From: Sphagnum magellanicum
Taxonomy: Eukaryota > Streptophyta > Sphagnopsida > Sphagnales > Sphagnaceae
DNA: 64,000 nt
Direction of reading: 5' to 3'
Assembly (NCBI GenBank): GCA_021904315.1
Contig: CM038916.1
Span: 18,001,897-18,065,896 of the forward strand
The notes below the pieces were generated by a model, which was given only the letters and a program-made list of their open reading frames with translations, searched no databases and had not been told where the DNA came from. Of this stretch, positions 11,830-26,239 are shown in pieces. The translations under genes were made by a program, and so were the position numbers. Numbering within the stretch: the stretch's first letter is position 1; every line of letters begins with the position of its first letter.

Positions 11830-13620
11830 CTTGGGTCTACATCCACCACAACCAAGTTCCAAACACCTTGTTACAACACCCAACATGGATTTTGAAACAA
11901 TTGTGAAATTTAAAACTTAACACCCAATACAAATCTTGAAACAAATTGTGAAAATGATAAGAAAAATTAGCAAAGCATATATGTGTTAGTAAATGGAAAA
12001 TTTTATAACCAAAAAGTGAATGCATATTTTTTTTGGTTCCTCAAAATTTTCGCCAATTTCAAATAGGAAGATGATTCATTATTACATGCAAGAAACAACA
12101 AAAATACCACATCGACTTACTTAATGTTATATCTTCCTCCATCAACTTATCAGCTTCCACTTTCCACCACTTTGCCACACAAAATGCATGGAGCCTTAAT
12201 TTGTCCAATAGAGCCTAGCCCTCTTTAGTGCTAGCCATCAAGTTGCCCCATTTAGTTTTCAGAGAGGGAATAACAATAATTTTAACAAAATCAATCATTA
12301 CCACTAGAGGTGCTACATTCATTTCAATCACAAAGAAAATCAAAAGAGAAGTCCAATGTATCAACATTGGACATAGTTTTTCAAAGCAAAATTCATTGGG
12401 CACTTGAAACCAACCATCACTACATTTTTCTTTCCAAAGATAGAGAACAAACTTTCTAGTTACCCAATAGTCAAAAAATCCAAAACCCTCCCCCATGAAA
12501 TTGCATAGAGATTTTCTAGAAATTTTTTTCATCGACCATCACAGTTAGCTAAAGCTTGGAGCTCACCAAGTAAAAAACAACAGTCATCATGTGGATGATC
12601 TTATGAATCTTTCTTTGCAAATCTTGCATTATTTGTTTCTCAACACACATTGAAGCATTCCAATTTCTTCTTAATTTTGTAGATCAGACTCTCTTATGTA
12701 TTATAGTAAGAAAAAGCTTTGAAAGTAAAGGAGTTGCTTGAATTGGTGATAAGAATTTTCTAAAAGAATGTCGAAGATTTGAATGGGATGAAAGGGGGAT
12801 TGATTCTTATTCATACAGGTTGTAGCATGAATGTTTCAAAACCATCCACATCGAACAAAAGGTTGCGATAAAACAAAATGCCTTGAACAATGATATTAAT
12901 CAATCAATTAGAACATCAAAAGGATTGATTGACATGAAATCCTCCAACTTCCACAATTGATTATTGTTGTACAAATGGAAAATGTTTTGTAAGGTTTCTT
13001 AACCTCTATATCTCTCCCCCACATAATTTTGTTTACAATTGACACAAATCCCTACTTGAACATGCAATTTAAAAATTCTTCTCAACAATCTTTTGTGCTA
13101 GTAATAATAAAGCAAGATCATGGGAAAGAGAAATCTTAGAGATTCATATGTATGTATGTATGTATTTGAGCATGCGTAAGGCATCATTCAGCAAGTTCAA
13201 TAGCAGGTGACAAAAAATGCCAAAGGGAATATCCACAAGCAGAAAAGTTCCTCTTATGATTGACCCATCTTTTTCAAATCTAATGTATACTAAATCATCT
13301 AAAGGGATCTCTTCATCACTCAAGGAAAAATAGACATGACCAAGGGGACTTTTGGGCCTATCCACTGCCTCTTTCAAAAATACCTTGTTTATTTATGCTT
13401 GTACTTATCTTTGTTGTCAAAGTTTGAAACTTTGCACCAATTTAAAATTTACCTCTCAAATTTTATTGTCAAAGAAAATGATGGGAAAACATTGTAAACA
13501 CAACAACCAAAGACATTTTAGAAAAAGAATTCAAACAATGTGTCTTTTTATATGTAATAATAAAAGATGCGTCTTGTCATATTAAAAAAATTAAGGCGCA
13601 CAAATATACATGGTTTGAAG
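11830..13620. other. intergenic DNA with two unrecognised minus-strand frames
   Basis: Minus-strand open frames of 105 codons (12215-12532) and 77 codons (13144-13377) have protein-like composition. The second contains GHVYFSLSDEEIPLDDLVYI. I recognise neither, and no exon chain or flanking gene supports them. They could be remnants of a transposon or a lost gene. An (ATGT)n run lies near 13147-13163. Confidence 0.3.
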
Positions 13621-14690
13621 CCATAAACTCTAGATAAATCTAGAAAACGTAGAATTTTACAATAACAATTAATAATTTTGCAAGAATAAAATTTAATTAA
13701 TGTAATTAATGTCTAATTTTATTGGAGAGTAATTGTAATTTTTTAAATTTATACATTAATTATAGTAGTTTCATGATTTACAATTGAACTTAATTATTTA
13801 AGATTTATAACTCACAAGTTTTAATTTTTAATCATAGTATTTAACTATAATCAAAGTAATTAATATAATTTTAAATATCTTTAGGTATTATTGTAAATTA
13901 AATTAAATTATTCATTTATTACAGTCACTCATGTACTACAAATAATAATAATACTATCATAAATATTTTGAGTAATTTTATTATTCTAAAAATTAATTTA
14001 ATTTTACTATAATTGAGATTTTTTTATAATTAATAATTATTCTAACTTTAGAAATGAGTTATCTAAATTATTGTAATAGTTAATAAGGAAATTAATCAAT
14101 TATCATAGGTAATTTCATAAATTAATATCAGTTTATATATATAATTATTCATACTAAATATTGAATATAATAGCTCAAAAATATCATAAAAATTGAAATA
14201 ATAATGTGAATAATAATAAAAAACAAGAATGATCTACAATCATAATTCAATAAATTTTATTATTATTATTATTATTAGTTATTCAATATTTTATTTTAGT
14301 ATTCCCTATATCATTCGATAAAACAATTGAAATAATTATAATAAAATAGATAGATACATCATTAATATTATTACTATATAAAATTATTTGCTATTTGCTA
14401 TTTGGTTTTTTTGTTATAATAGTTTGATAATTAAATTTTATATTATTATTTTAAATATTTCTGATTAATATTTAATACTTCTATATTGTTATGATTAGTA
14501 TTTTTATACATTGAATTGTCATTTTTATTTATCTAATAATATTTTGATTGATTGGGAGATTGATGTGTTATTATTATTATATTGTTATTTTATTAGTTAT
14601 TCAAATTATTCAATTATGTTATCTTTAATTAATTAATAGATTTTTCATTAGTTAATTAGTTAGTTGGTTAGTCAATTACATGCTTAAATA
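13621..14690. other. extremely AT-rich block
   Basis: Almost only A and T, with many TAATTA and ATTATT runs, including (ATT)n near 14258-14277. It resembles the AT-rich right half of the CACTA-like element at 38.7-40.0 kb and may be the matching part of the partial copy that follows. Confidence 0.45.
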
Positions 14691-15478
14691 TAATTTACAA
14701 AAGTAAAAATAATGATAAATGATATGAAATAAACTTTTTAGTTGTAAGTGGTTTGCAACTAAGGTTCAACTCCAAAATTTATCCCATAAGTTTTATCTTG
14801 CATTTCCATCTTGAATAGTATATAAAAAGGTTTTTTTATATTACATTTTCATATTCAAAAACATGCACCCTATGAGATGAGCCAATTAAATAAACTTAAC
14901 CCAAAAATAAAAATAATGTACCTATCCCTTTGCTACATTCCTCCTTAACCAACTTAGTTAGTTACACATATACCTACCTAAATAAATATATAGCTTAGAT
15001 AGGTAAGTGTTTAGTTTAAATAAATAGGTAGGTAGAGCTTTCCTACCTACCTCCCTAGTTCAACCCACTTACATACTATTTACTTAAATTGATTTTGTAG
15101 TATTTTGATTAATAAGCCATGCGGCACATTTTGATTGTGCCATGTGTCATAATATAAAACCATTGGACATCTTAAACTATTTTATAATTATATTTAAAAT
15201 ATTTAAAAGAAGGGACATTTGACAACACATCGTTTGTTCTCATTGTTCCACCAAAATAGTTGCATTATAATTGCAAGCAATAATATGTACATATGGCCAT
15301 TCAAAGGATGAAAGTGTATTTTTTTGACTTTTTCCTTTCATCTAAAGTTCAATTTCAATTGCTATTAATGTCATGTGCAACTTGTCCAATGCAACTAATG
15401 AGATTTTAGTTGTAATTATCACTTGCAACTAAAAATTAATTGCAAAGACCAATTGCAATTGCCACTTTTCTTTGAGTG
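14690..15478 (-). mobile_element. partial CACTA-like element copy, inverted relative to the 38-kb copy
   Basis: Shares the order of landmarks of the 37.9-40.1 kb element on the opposite strand. These are TTTAGTTG...TTTGCAACTA at 14738-14765, TTTATCCCATAAGTTTTATC and CATCTTGAATAGTATATAAA, GATGAGCCAATTAAA, paired TACC/GGTA tracts at 14970-15050, GTGCCATGTGTCA, TTGTTCCACCAAAA..TTGC, and ATCC-type sequence near TTCAAAGGATGAAAG. The outer end is CCACTTTTCTTTGAGTG at 15478, matching the CACTAGTAAAAAATGG end of the other copy after one change. The opposite end was not found. Confidence 0.6.
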
Positions 15479-16250
15479 CAACCATATCTTTCCTATATGG
15501 AATTGGATGAAAATTTACAATTTTGGGAGTTTGGATAATACTTGTAAAGCATGCATAAAAGTATAGGGATTTATGGGAAATATAAAGAAGTTTACAATTT
15601 TGTTAGTTGAAATATGTATTCATTGAAAGTATAGTTTTATTCTATGACTACATATTTGTACAGTATTCAAGATAAAAATTAGTACTTACCATTATCTTGC
15701 TTTTATATCATATATATATATTGTACATCCATGTTGTTTATCACTTGAAATTGAAAAACTTTTGTTTAAGACACATCCTCAAAATTCATAATTTTTGGGC
15801 CAATGAAGATGTTTGAACCAAAAGCATGAAAATGGGTTGTAAATGCAAGTCTCATCAAGTAATACTCATGTTAGTATATTAATTGTCAATGTTAAAATCT
15901 TCTCAAAATCATTGGTGCACATTTGATACATAACAAGGACATTTGAAAAAATAAATCCACATGCATATTTTGAGTGTTTCAAATATGCATAAAAAATTGA
16001 TCATTGAAACTTTGCAATTAATGGAGCCAATTTCTAAATCTTATGAAATGTCCCTCTTATGGAAATTTAAACATTGTTCACACCCTTTGATGGCTCCTTT
16101 TTATTGTGTTTACACCTAGTTAACTTTAAAATAATATCTACCATGTAACATAACATTTTGTTAATAATCAAAGCTTTCATAATTGTTACCTTTAAGTTCA
16201 ACAAGCTCCACCATCATTGATTCAATAATGAACATATGTGTGCCCCTATT
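15479..16250. other. intergenic DNA, no gene seen
   Basis: AT-rich spacer, probably downstream flank of the receptor-kinase pseudogene. Confidence 0.5.
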
Positions 16251-19200
16251 TCACTTTGGGTCCAAATTGGTTAATTCAATATCAATGTTGCAATTCCTTG
16301 ACATAGGATATGCTAGTAGGTGGCTACTCTCATTGATTGATATAGTTGCATAAACTGGAATGTTTCTTTGATCTATAGATGATGAACTTCTAGGTAGATC
16401 CATTTTTCCTTCTAGCATAACTAACACATGGGTCATCAACGGACGTTTTGTTGGTTCTATTTGTTCACATAAAAGTGCCACATTAATCACACGTTGCACT
16501 TCATCTGCCATGACATTGATGTTGTTTAATTTTTGGTCAACTAGATCATTCAACCTATTATCTTTTTGCAAATTTTGTGTTTGCAATCATTTTGCAACAT
16601 TTATAATTTTGAAAACATATTTTCTATGAGTCATCGTGATCAACATCATTTTGATTTATGGAGTTTGTAAAATTTCTTCTAAAAGGCGTATTAAGTGTAA
16701 AATTATGTTCTAGTTTTCTTTTTTGTGTGCAACAAATTATACCAAATATTTTAATTTCTTCCATATGAAAAATCTAGATTCTATCATGATTGCCATTCAT
16801 TTGAACATGAAAACATTTATTTATAATTAAAATACCCAATATGTGGCTTTTTTATGGACAAAAAAAATCATATATTCATCCTTTACAAAACATAATTGAA
16901 ATGAATTTTTTTAATAGAATAAATTATTCAAACACACTTACCCAATTAATGAGGCTGATTTTTTTTGTTGGTAAAGTGGGGTTTACATTCTTCCTTCCAC
17001 TAATAATTTCAAGCAAAAGAACCCTGAAACTGTACACATCAACCTTTGTACTTAATTCACCATGAATTGCATACTCTAGAGACATGTATCCCTATTAAAA
17101 CAAGGAAACCATAAATAAAATATGTTAACTCAACGACGAATGTAAACATTTAAATTTGACAAAAACATATGATACCCAAGTTAATTAAACTTTGCAATAA
17201 AATATTCATCAATAAGTAAATTCACAAATTGTAAAACCTACTCAAAGGTGAAGGTAATCAATCAAGCTTTTCATACTTACAATGTTCCAATTTTCACATT
17301 TGTAAATAAATGACTTTGATCATTAGAAAATAGTCTTGCCAACCCAAAGTCTACAATTTTTGCATTTAAGTTCCTATCAAGGAGAATATTGGGAGCTTTG
17401 ATGTTTTGATGTATAATACATGGGTCCAAATCTTCATGAAGGTAGGCTAACCCACGAGCAATTCCCACACATATTTTAATTTGTGTTGGCCAATCCAAGA
17501 ATAACTTCTTTTCTAATCCACAACTTATAAATATAAACTTGTTTATATGATGGATCATGGATCAAAATTCATGTTATATACTAGATCATATCGCATCTTG
17601 ATTACATATGTCCATGTTTAACATCTAGGGTTAAAATTTGGTGTTACCCCATAAAGCTTTAGCAAGACCTTCATTTTCCAAAAATTCATATGCAAGAAGG
17701 CGTTGTGTACGATGTACACAACACCCTTTCAAATTCACAAAGTTTTTATGTGTAACACCACTAATGGACACAACTTCATTAAAAAAATCATCAACAACTT
17801 GGTGCGAGTTGGTGGACAAAAGTTTCATTGCCAACTTTGTCCCATCCACCAAGGACCCCTACAATGCACAAGAAAGGTGCACCAAGTCAATTGTTAGTAA
17901 AATCAAAGGTAAAACTTGAAAAATTAATTACTTGCATTTTGAAAAAAAAAGAAAAAGATTGTTGGTAATAATGGGGTACTAGTATGTGTTGATAAATTAA
18001 CCTTGTAAACAACACCAGACCCCCTTTTTCCTAGCTTGTTGTCATGATGAAAATTTCTTGTGGCTGATTTTAAAACATTATATGAATACAATGTAGGTTG
18101 CACTTGTTGTTTAACAAATTCTACACAAAGATTTTTAAAAATTAGAATTCACATTTATAACCATTTGTTAAATTCATATTACTCATAATCTACTAACATT
18201 GAAACTTGAAAATTATTCAATTTATTTTAAGGTTTGGATAAATTATTCTACGTTAAACATGCATTGAATTATCCTTCTAAGTTATAATTATCAAAACCTT
18301 GGTGGAAATAGACACATGCATACATGATTTTAAACAATGTATAATACAACAATTAATGTGAATTGAACCATACTAGTTTGCGTTTCATGTATAATTGACA
18401 TACTTTTTTGATATTTTCGAAATATGATAACACAAATTATTCAACCAAAAATGAAAATAAAGGAAAATGTTGTGGAAAATATCCAAATTAGCTTGTCCTT
18501 TATCATTTGAAAATTGGGTTTAGCTATACATTGAAAATAATCCAAAACAACACATCGTGTTAAAATCATTAACATCAAACAAATGGCCTAATGATTCCAA
18601 GGTGTTAACACCGCTACAACATTTGAAGAGGCTATGTATGTGTACATCATGTTAATCCTCTTATTATCACATGATAACCTTTTTACAAAAGGGTCCTACT
18701 CCAAATAGATATTTAATGTTACCTCATCCCTAATTTACCAAGTCTTTGAATTTCATTTCAAAGCTCAAAATTAGTAGGACTTCAAGTTCTAAAAACTTGA
18801 AATTATATCATGGTAATTGGTTTTTTAATTGATCGGTTGTGCACTTATATACTACATTGTAAATTGAGTACTTGTGCCATTAAAAACCCTATTTGGTGAT
18901 CCAAGGCTTTGACCTATAAAATTTTGTTTCACCATTTAGTAATTACTTGTTTGATCATTTTTGTTTGTCTTATATGAATGAAAATGTTCCTTTCATCAAC
19001 TAATTCGTTAATAAATTCAAGACAAATGAAAAAAAATGTCATCTCAAGTTGCAATGGTGCCATTTTTAGAGTCTAGTGTGTACAATAAAATAAATAGTCG
19101 TAGGTATGATCCAAACCTATTATAATATTCGCCAAAGAATTATTGTAATGACAATTCCATTGTTGGTAATATGAATTTTGAAGGTTAAAGCCACAACTTT

Positions 19201-22200
19201 AAAGATTGTTGCAAATTGGGTTCCCCTCCAAGCTTGCAAAAATAGGTGCATCATCATCCAATACATAATAATGTCCAAATCACAATATAATGGAAACAAC
19301 ATTTATTGTCATGTTTTTAGGCAATAGGCTTTCCATTTCCTATCATCTTACACATTGATTTACAGTTAAATGCCCTTGAACTTGAAATTAAAACTTGGCA
19401 CATGATTCATTTCTATGTCTAATATAATCACAATTCCACATTCAACAACATTTTAGTTGGAAACTCAAAAGATCGAGGAATTAATTCCACTCTTATCATC
19501 CTAGCTTGGCTCCAATCTACTTATACTATTATTCACCATGGAAATGAATATTCCTTGCAACATATAGACTTTTTTTATCCCAAGTAAGCATATTTGTAGT
19601 CCCACTAAAATTGTTACAATCAAAATTTCTACATGGTACATTTAAAACAATGCTAGTCTAAATTGCAATATATTTAGCATGAGGTTTGAAATTTCAAACC
19701 ACATTGAATATTCGTGTTTGTCATTTTCTTAACATTAATTATTGCTAGAATTATTCTTTTGTACATGTTCATTAAATTGTTTGACTAAATTGTTTTATGA
19801 TACTTATTATTGTTACATATTTCCAAAAGTTCTTATGTAATTCTTCTTTAGAAATTCAAAATTAGTGAACTTGAGATTTTGATTTGATATGTATGTGTTC
19901 ACATTTCTTGCAAGGTTGTGTTTGAACAATATAGCAAATTCAATGGAAATGAACCATCAAAATTGTTTCCTTTCAAATTCCTACAATGAAAGTGCATAAA
20001 TGCATTTAAAATATAACATTAATTTGAAAGTTTTAAGAAATCCAATGTTCCCAATTTCATTTACTTGAAATATTTTCACATGCATGTATTTTCTCAAATC
20101 TAGTTAAATGCATGTATTGAATATCATTGGATAAATAATATTTCACATTCAAAATTTAAGGCTTCTAATTTTTATGGGTATTAATGTGAGTTGAGTAATT
20201 TACCATGCATTCACCCAATGTTTTAGCATTAATTATGCACTTACAAATGTGAACTTGTGATAAATGTCTAAGTTACCATGATTATTTTGTCTAGTTTAAA
20301 CTAAAATTTCTAACTAAAATTTGATCTATACTATAAATAATGTATGGTGAATGAGGATTAATAAGGAAATTGCAAATGATATGCTATAAATTCAATACAT
20401 ATGATTTAACAAGTTTGTAATTGTAAAAAGACATTTACAATATTTCCAAAGATGTTGGGTGTGGAGTCTTTGTATACGGTATGAGATTGCCAAATTAATC
20501 ATTTTTAGATATATCTAAAACTCGCAGATTAGAAATGGCCCAAATTGAAGGTGGAATTGATCCAATGAGTTGATTGTGACTAATATTTCTTAACATCACC
20601 AAATAAAAGTACCCATATACACATATTAAATTTAAATTTGTATTTTCACTATTGAATCACACACACACACATGCAACGTCTTGAAACATATAATTTAAAT
20701 TAATCATCTAAAGATCCATGCATAACAATAATCTTACATCCTATAATTGGTTGCACCTTACAACAATATTTCGAATCAAATGAAAATATCACATTAAATC
20801 GAATTCAAACACTTACAAATCTAAAACATTCTAATGCATTTTGTAAAATTTGAGAGAAAAATTATGTTTCAATGTACTTAAGGATTTTGAATTTTGCTAG
20901 TGAACTAGGAATCTATAAGAAAGTTAGTTTGCATGTTTTTTTTGTGAGCCTAACTTCAAGTTCATCCTCCTCAATTGTGCTTGAACTTTCAATCCTTAAT
21001 GAAATATGTAAAGTTGCAAAGTTGTCAACCTAGACAACCTGTGGTGATTATATATGGGTGAAAGCACAATATGATGGACCAAAATGGGTAGTTGGGAGTC
21101 CATATGAAAATTGAGATCTAGTGTATTTTAAGTCTCATAAAAACATTTAGATGATGTTGAAATTAACGTTTTTTTCCGTGTCCAAGTTTATACCACCCTA
21201 ATTAAAACCTTTTTAAACATATCTCCTAAATATTGATTAAAAAAATCAATTTAGATATTGAAATGAACTTTACAATATTTAGTGGTTATTGGGCTTTCAT
21301 TTTAACTCTTGAAAGAAAGTAAAAAAAATTTCTAACTTGGTTTTTATGATACTTCAATGTCTATTGGTCCAAAGTTATAGACATGTTATTCAACTCCGCT
21401 AGAAGCAAAGAATCCATAATCATGGTTATTTGGATTATGACCCTAGATGTACCCTACATTGTAAAGTTCACCTTGGACTAAATATTGATATTTTATAAAG
21501 TTAAGAGGATTAAAATATAATTTTCAAATTCTCATATCATTTGTGTTACATTCCTTAAATGTATTTTAATTATATACAACAATATTTGACTAATTCAAAA
21601 AAATTGAAATTGTGACTTTCAAAAAAGTTCATTATAATACGCTTTCACCCACACAAACAAACACACACACATATATACTCATAATTAAACAAAATATTTT
21701 ACATTCAAATAAATTCATGGCCTTCAAATAAAGATAGTGATGTCTTGAATATGATTGAATTTTTTTTACTAAATTTAACATGTTGGAATTGCATACATGG
21801 TGATGAGATTGGAAAGTTCAAGAAGTCTAGTAAAGGACCATTCAATTGATTACTATTCAAGACACTGCACATCACACCAAAAAATGACAAGGTCAAGAAT
21901 TAACCAAAATGTAGTTATGGTTTGTGTTAGATCATAATAAATGAAAAATTGGAAATAATACCTACAATTATTACATCATGCAAAATAGGAAGAATAAATG
22001 CAATAAACTATGTAGATTGTTAAAGATTTCACTAGATGAAGCGGAATTGAACAATGTTTTTTAAAAATTAATCTATTTCATAATATAAAATGCAATAGGT
22101 TGATAATGTTGCATACATGCTAGTGAGATTTATTAGCTTGCCAAAACTAGGAGATATGGGCCTAGTTAGATTATACCTTGATAGGTTCATGTCAACCATT

Positions 22201-23080
22201 ACAACACGAGTTCCCATTTTAAAATTTAATTACATGATAGAAAAACCTCGTATCCTTGAACAAATCATAAAAATTTAAAGATTAGGAAAAGTACAAAAAT
22301 GGATAATTGGTTTATTTATAATAATCCTTCAAAGGAAAATCACTCGCATAACTATAATGAAAGGATTGTATACAATGGTGTTGTTGGTGTCACGTGTGAT
22401 CCATGGATGGGGATATGGAAGACAAGGATCACCAATCCACTCAACTAGTTGTGAATAACTTGCGTTTAACCCCTTGATAGCAAGAGCTACACACCCCACA
22501 CAAGTTGCAACAATCGGTACTAGTTTTCACAACTTTAGATGCCACGATAGAAGCAACAATTTGATTTTAATAACAAGTAAGTCAATCTAGATTTTGTATC
22601 TAGGATAATATTTGCCAATTATCCAAACACTAAATACCATCATTTTGATAAATAATGTAATTTATATTTTATTTCTTTATTTTGAATCGTGGTATCAATT
22701 TCATGAACTTTTCATATCAATGGCATTATGCCATTAAAACATAGATGACAATAAGTAACAAGGAAGTTATTTCAATTCATTATCTTTTTAACCCAAAAGC
22801 AATTGAAAATTAACTTTTTTACTAGCACCAAATTCACAACTCACCATCTTGTTCATTTGTCAATAAGTTTCATAGGTTCTAAAGGAATTTTATAAGCCTT
22901 GATAGCATTCACCAAAAGGACCGTTTTGGGTAGAAGTGGTGTTGTTTTGAAAGAGAGTCATAAAAAATGGCACTTCACCTATGTACTCAAATACTTTATT
23001 ATTATTCATAACATTCGCAAATGGGATCATCAAGTTTGCATTGGTGGCCTTGTAGTTCATACAAAAGTCGAATTCCATTG
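16251..23080 (-). pseudogene. decayed malectin-like / LRR receptor-like kinase
   Basis: Read from right to left, fragments appear in receptor order. 22865-23080: end of a malectin-like domain, with VNAIKAYKIP reached only by a frame change near 22930. 22380-22530: domain junction with SYSQLVEWIGDPCLPYPHPW. 22105-22210, 21770-21880 and 20460-20600: leucine-rich repeats (NLTRPISPSFGKLINLTSMY; LNSNQLNGPLLDFLN; SHNQLIGSIPPSIW then LRVLDISKND and a TAA stop). 19110-19275: LRR cap with LEGNPICNNL and a TAA. 18003-18115: kinase glycine loop (NKLGKRGSGVVYK). 17648-17861: GTKLAMKLL with the ATP-binding Lys. 17277-17530: LDW..., HQNIKAPNILLD and DFGLA. 16930-17090: [20 protein letters not shown]. 16251-16580: C-lobe end VINVALLCEQIEPTKRP. 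The catalytic HRD is HQN, and stops and a frameshift break the ectodomain. Many small exons match the one-LRR-per-exon layout of such genes. No transmembrane exon was found. Confidence 0.8.
18116..19109. other. intron-like DNA inside the receptor-kinase pseudogene
   Basis: Should hold the transmembrane and juxtamembrane exon in an intact gene. I see no hydrophobic exon with usable splice sites on the minus strand. Confidence 0.4.
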
Positions 23081-26000
23081 TTAGGCATACTAGTAATTGT
23101 CCTTGGGATCATTAAGGTATTTGTACATACCAACAATCACCCAAAACATGGTTACAAAGATAATGAATTTCAATCATTTTTTTTATGGAGTTTAAATTGT
23201 TAAACCTACTTGGCCTTGTGCATCTAGGTTGACCCGAAGTAGTGATCGTCCAAAAGATAATTAAAACAAATATGGCTAATAACAAATGATGAAAGTTTCT
23301 TTTTAATTAAACATATTTTTATATTGTTTGCCACCCTACTAGAACTTAATAAAAAAAATATAGCAACTAAAAAATGAGATTTTATTTTATTTTACTAATC
23401 TCAACAAATTAATTTTTTTTTTTTGCCATTGTGGCAATGTATTGCCTAAAAGAAACCCCCTAATCTAGGGTTTCAAAAATATTTCAAAAAAAAATCATGT
23501 CACTTTTATTCACCTTAGTAATTTTCTAGGGCTTAGACCAAAAAAATCCCAATTTATTTAAGCCAGAATGAGCCAACACACCATGAATTTTTTGATATGT
23601 TTTTGTTATATTTACCCAAATTTCCATTTGTGTTGGAGGTGGCTAACTATAGATACACTCTAAATAATGGCCCTAATTTTTAAAAAATTTCCAAACCAAG
23701 GTTTTTTCCTTCAAATTCCTCAAGTAGGTTCGATGGTGAGGATCCTTGGCATTAATTAACATTAAATGTTGATTATCCTAGGTGGGCTATAACATTTTTA
23801 CAAATGTGCTATTAAATTAGCAACCTACAAAATGATTAGGTTTAAATGTGAATAATTTGAAGAATGGGAAAAAAAATTCTTCAACAATATTCACAAAAAA
23901 TTCATGTTTTTTTCAGTTTTTGAAAAAACGTTTCATTTGAGTGCAAGAATCCCCCCCCACCTCACCCCGCCAAATCTAGATTACTACCATAGGGTTCCAA
24001 TACGGAATCAAAATATAAAAGGATTATTATTTAAAAATTTTGTGGATTGGGTTTATAACCAAATTTGGCTAGATCTTCTTTAAATGATCATCAATTTGGT
24101 TACATCACAAGATTGAAAATAAAAACATGCATGAAATTACATGGATGGTCGTGGACCAATGTTGGACAATTTTTTTTATTTAAGAAAAAAACCACTAGTC
24201 TAAATATTTCAAAACATCAAAATAAAACATCGATTAATTTTGAATATTTGAAAAAAATTAGAATCAAAGAACTAGTCGATTCTAGGCACTAGGGCATGAT
24301 TACTAGCCCAAATTCCTTAGTGATTGAAATTTTTGGTCGCCATTTGATAGCCTAAACCAAACACTCTTTTGTGTTCTTGTCCCATTGTTTAATTACCCAC
24401 ATTGTTTAATTATGCACTAAGTAACCACTTACAATATGCGTGCATCTACGTACCTACGAGCCACCAACTTGCCTACTTACATAAACATCACTTACATTCC
24501 CTATTCATTTACCTATAGTGCATATCCAAGTACATGGGTAAGATAACTAGGTAGTGTGAAATTGAAATACGAACTTGATTTACAAAATAGGTTACAAAAT
24601 GGTGTCCAACCTTGGTAATTTATCATTTGAAGTTCATCCACAACTAACTTCCAATGGATTTCCAATGGATGGTGCATTGGTGAGTGTGGGATCACTTAAT
24701 CCATCTTCTATTAACTATTAGAGTTTTCCTTAAAGTAACCTTGTATTGGAGCCTTATTTTGTTCATCCCCAAATGTGCTTTGTTTTATCCCCAAATGAAT
24801 TAGGGTTTTGAGCTAGTTATATCTAATATCAAATGATTAGATTATAACTAATCCTACAATTCAAATGGTTTAAACTTATCCTACATGAATTATTGAATAA
24901 TTTTGTTAGAAAGAATTCAACAAAATCAAAATTCTACTTCTTTTTAAAGAAATTAGTTTGCACTCTTGGGTATTGTTGGAAAAGTCATTGTTGGAAAAGC
25001 CCTTAATGAGTGAGATTTCTCCAAGGTGATTTTCTAAGTTTTAGACCTACGGTGCATGCAACGAGTATTGAATTTCGAGTAATTTTTTTATCATTCAAAA
25101 TTCAACTAAATTACAAAATAACCAATTTTGAAAGGAGAAATTAGTTGGGTAATGACTTCACACTTGGGCCAACAAGACATGCCACAAGAGGAACATATGA
25201 AATTGAATTGAATGTCCAACAAATTTCCATGTTTACAATTCTACAAAATAAACTCTCAATTTCTTTTTAGCAAGGTTACATCTCTTGTTTAAACCTTAAG
25301 ATTGAACATGAAACCCATACCATCATAATAGGACCTTTTTTTTTCCTTTCTTTCTTTTTTTTATAAATGAAGATGTAGATTATGGCATCTTCCCTTGAAC
25401 TCACAGTTTCCAAATTTACATTAAACCTTCATCCTTGCTCACTTAATAACCAATTTCAGTGTCCTATTGAGGCACTATCACAACCTTTCTCCCAAGCAAG
25501 ATGAGCAGCTATATGTTGGCTCCACGTTTTTTTTCTGCTCGTCAATGTGAATTTGAATGAATCAATCACTCAGATACGCAACTGAAATTTGAATCATCAG
25601 CCTTAAAAACCAGCTACATCCTCAAACAGACCCTGGTAGAACCCCACTACTACCACCCAATGGTACAATGGCTCACCCTACCAAATTCTACACGGTTTAT
25701 TTGAAGCTTCCAAGCATGGGGTGCTTGTCCTCTTAATGATATGCTAACCCTGTGTTAATACCATGGTAACACCACATGCCTATACCACACTAATACCGAA
25801 GCAATTAGCCAAGGCATCAAGATTGTCACTTAATGTAATGACAAAATCATGGGCATCCGCTGAGCAATTGAAACTGATATCTTTGAGGTTTCCAAATGAG
25901 GGCAGGCATCTACATTGGATTGCATCATGTTTACAGGCTACAAAACCATACAAATTGAGCACGACCCAATCCTTCAGAATGTACATATCTCTGTTTGAGT

Positions 26001-26239
26001 TTCCTCACAGCAAGCTGGACCCATAATGAAATACTGAGAACCATCAGAAAGAGATGAACAGAAACATGTGAAGAAGGGGAAACAATCATCAAGGCTCTGT
26101 ACAAAAACTAGGCTTATTTAGTTAATCCTTGATGTTATATTGCAGAAAAAATTATAGATACATGAGATATACCTCCAGATGTCTCAGCTAAATCTGTATA
26201 GCTTATTGGACACTTCCAAAAAAAATTTACCCTACACTA
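23081..26239. other. intergenic DNA between the kinase pseudogene and the STELLO gene
   Basis: No gene recognised. The malectin-like N-terminus and signal peptide of the pseudogene would be expected in its left part but were not found. From about 25.4 kb the composition becomes more balanced; this part is probably the 3' UTR and flank of the STELLO-like gene. Short frames at 25763-26026 on both strands are unsupported. Confidence 0.45.
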
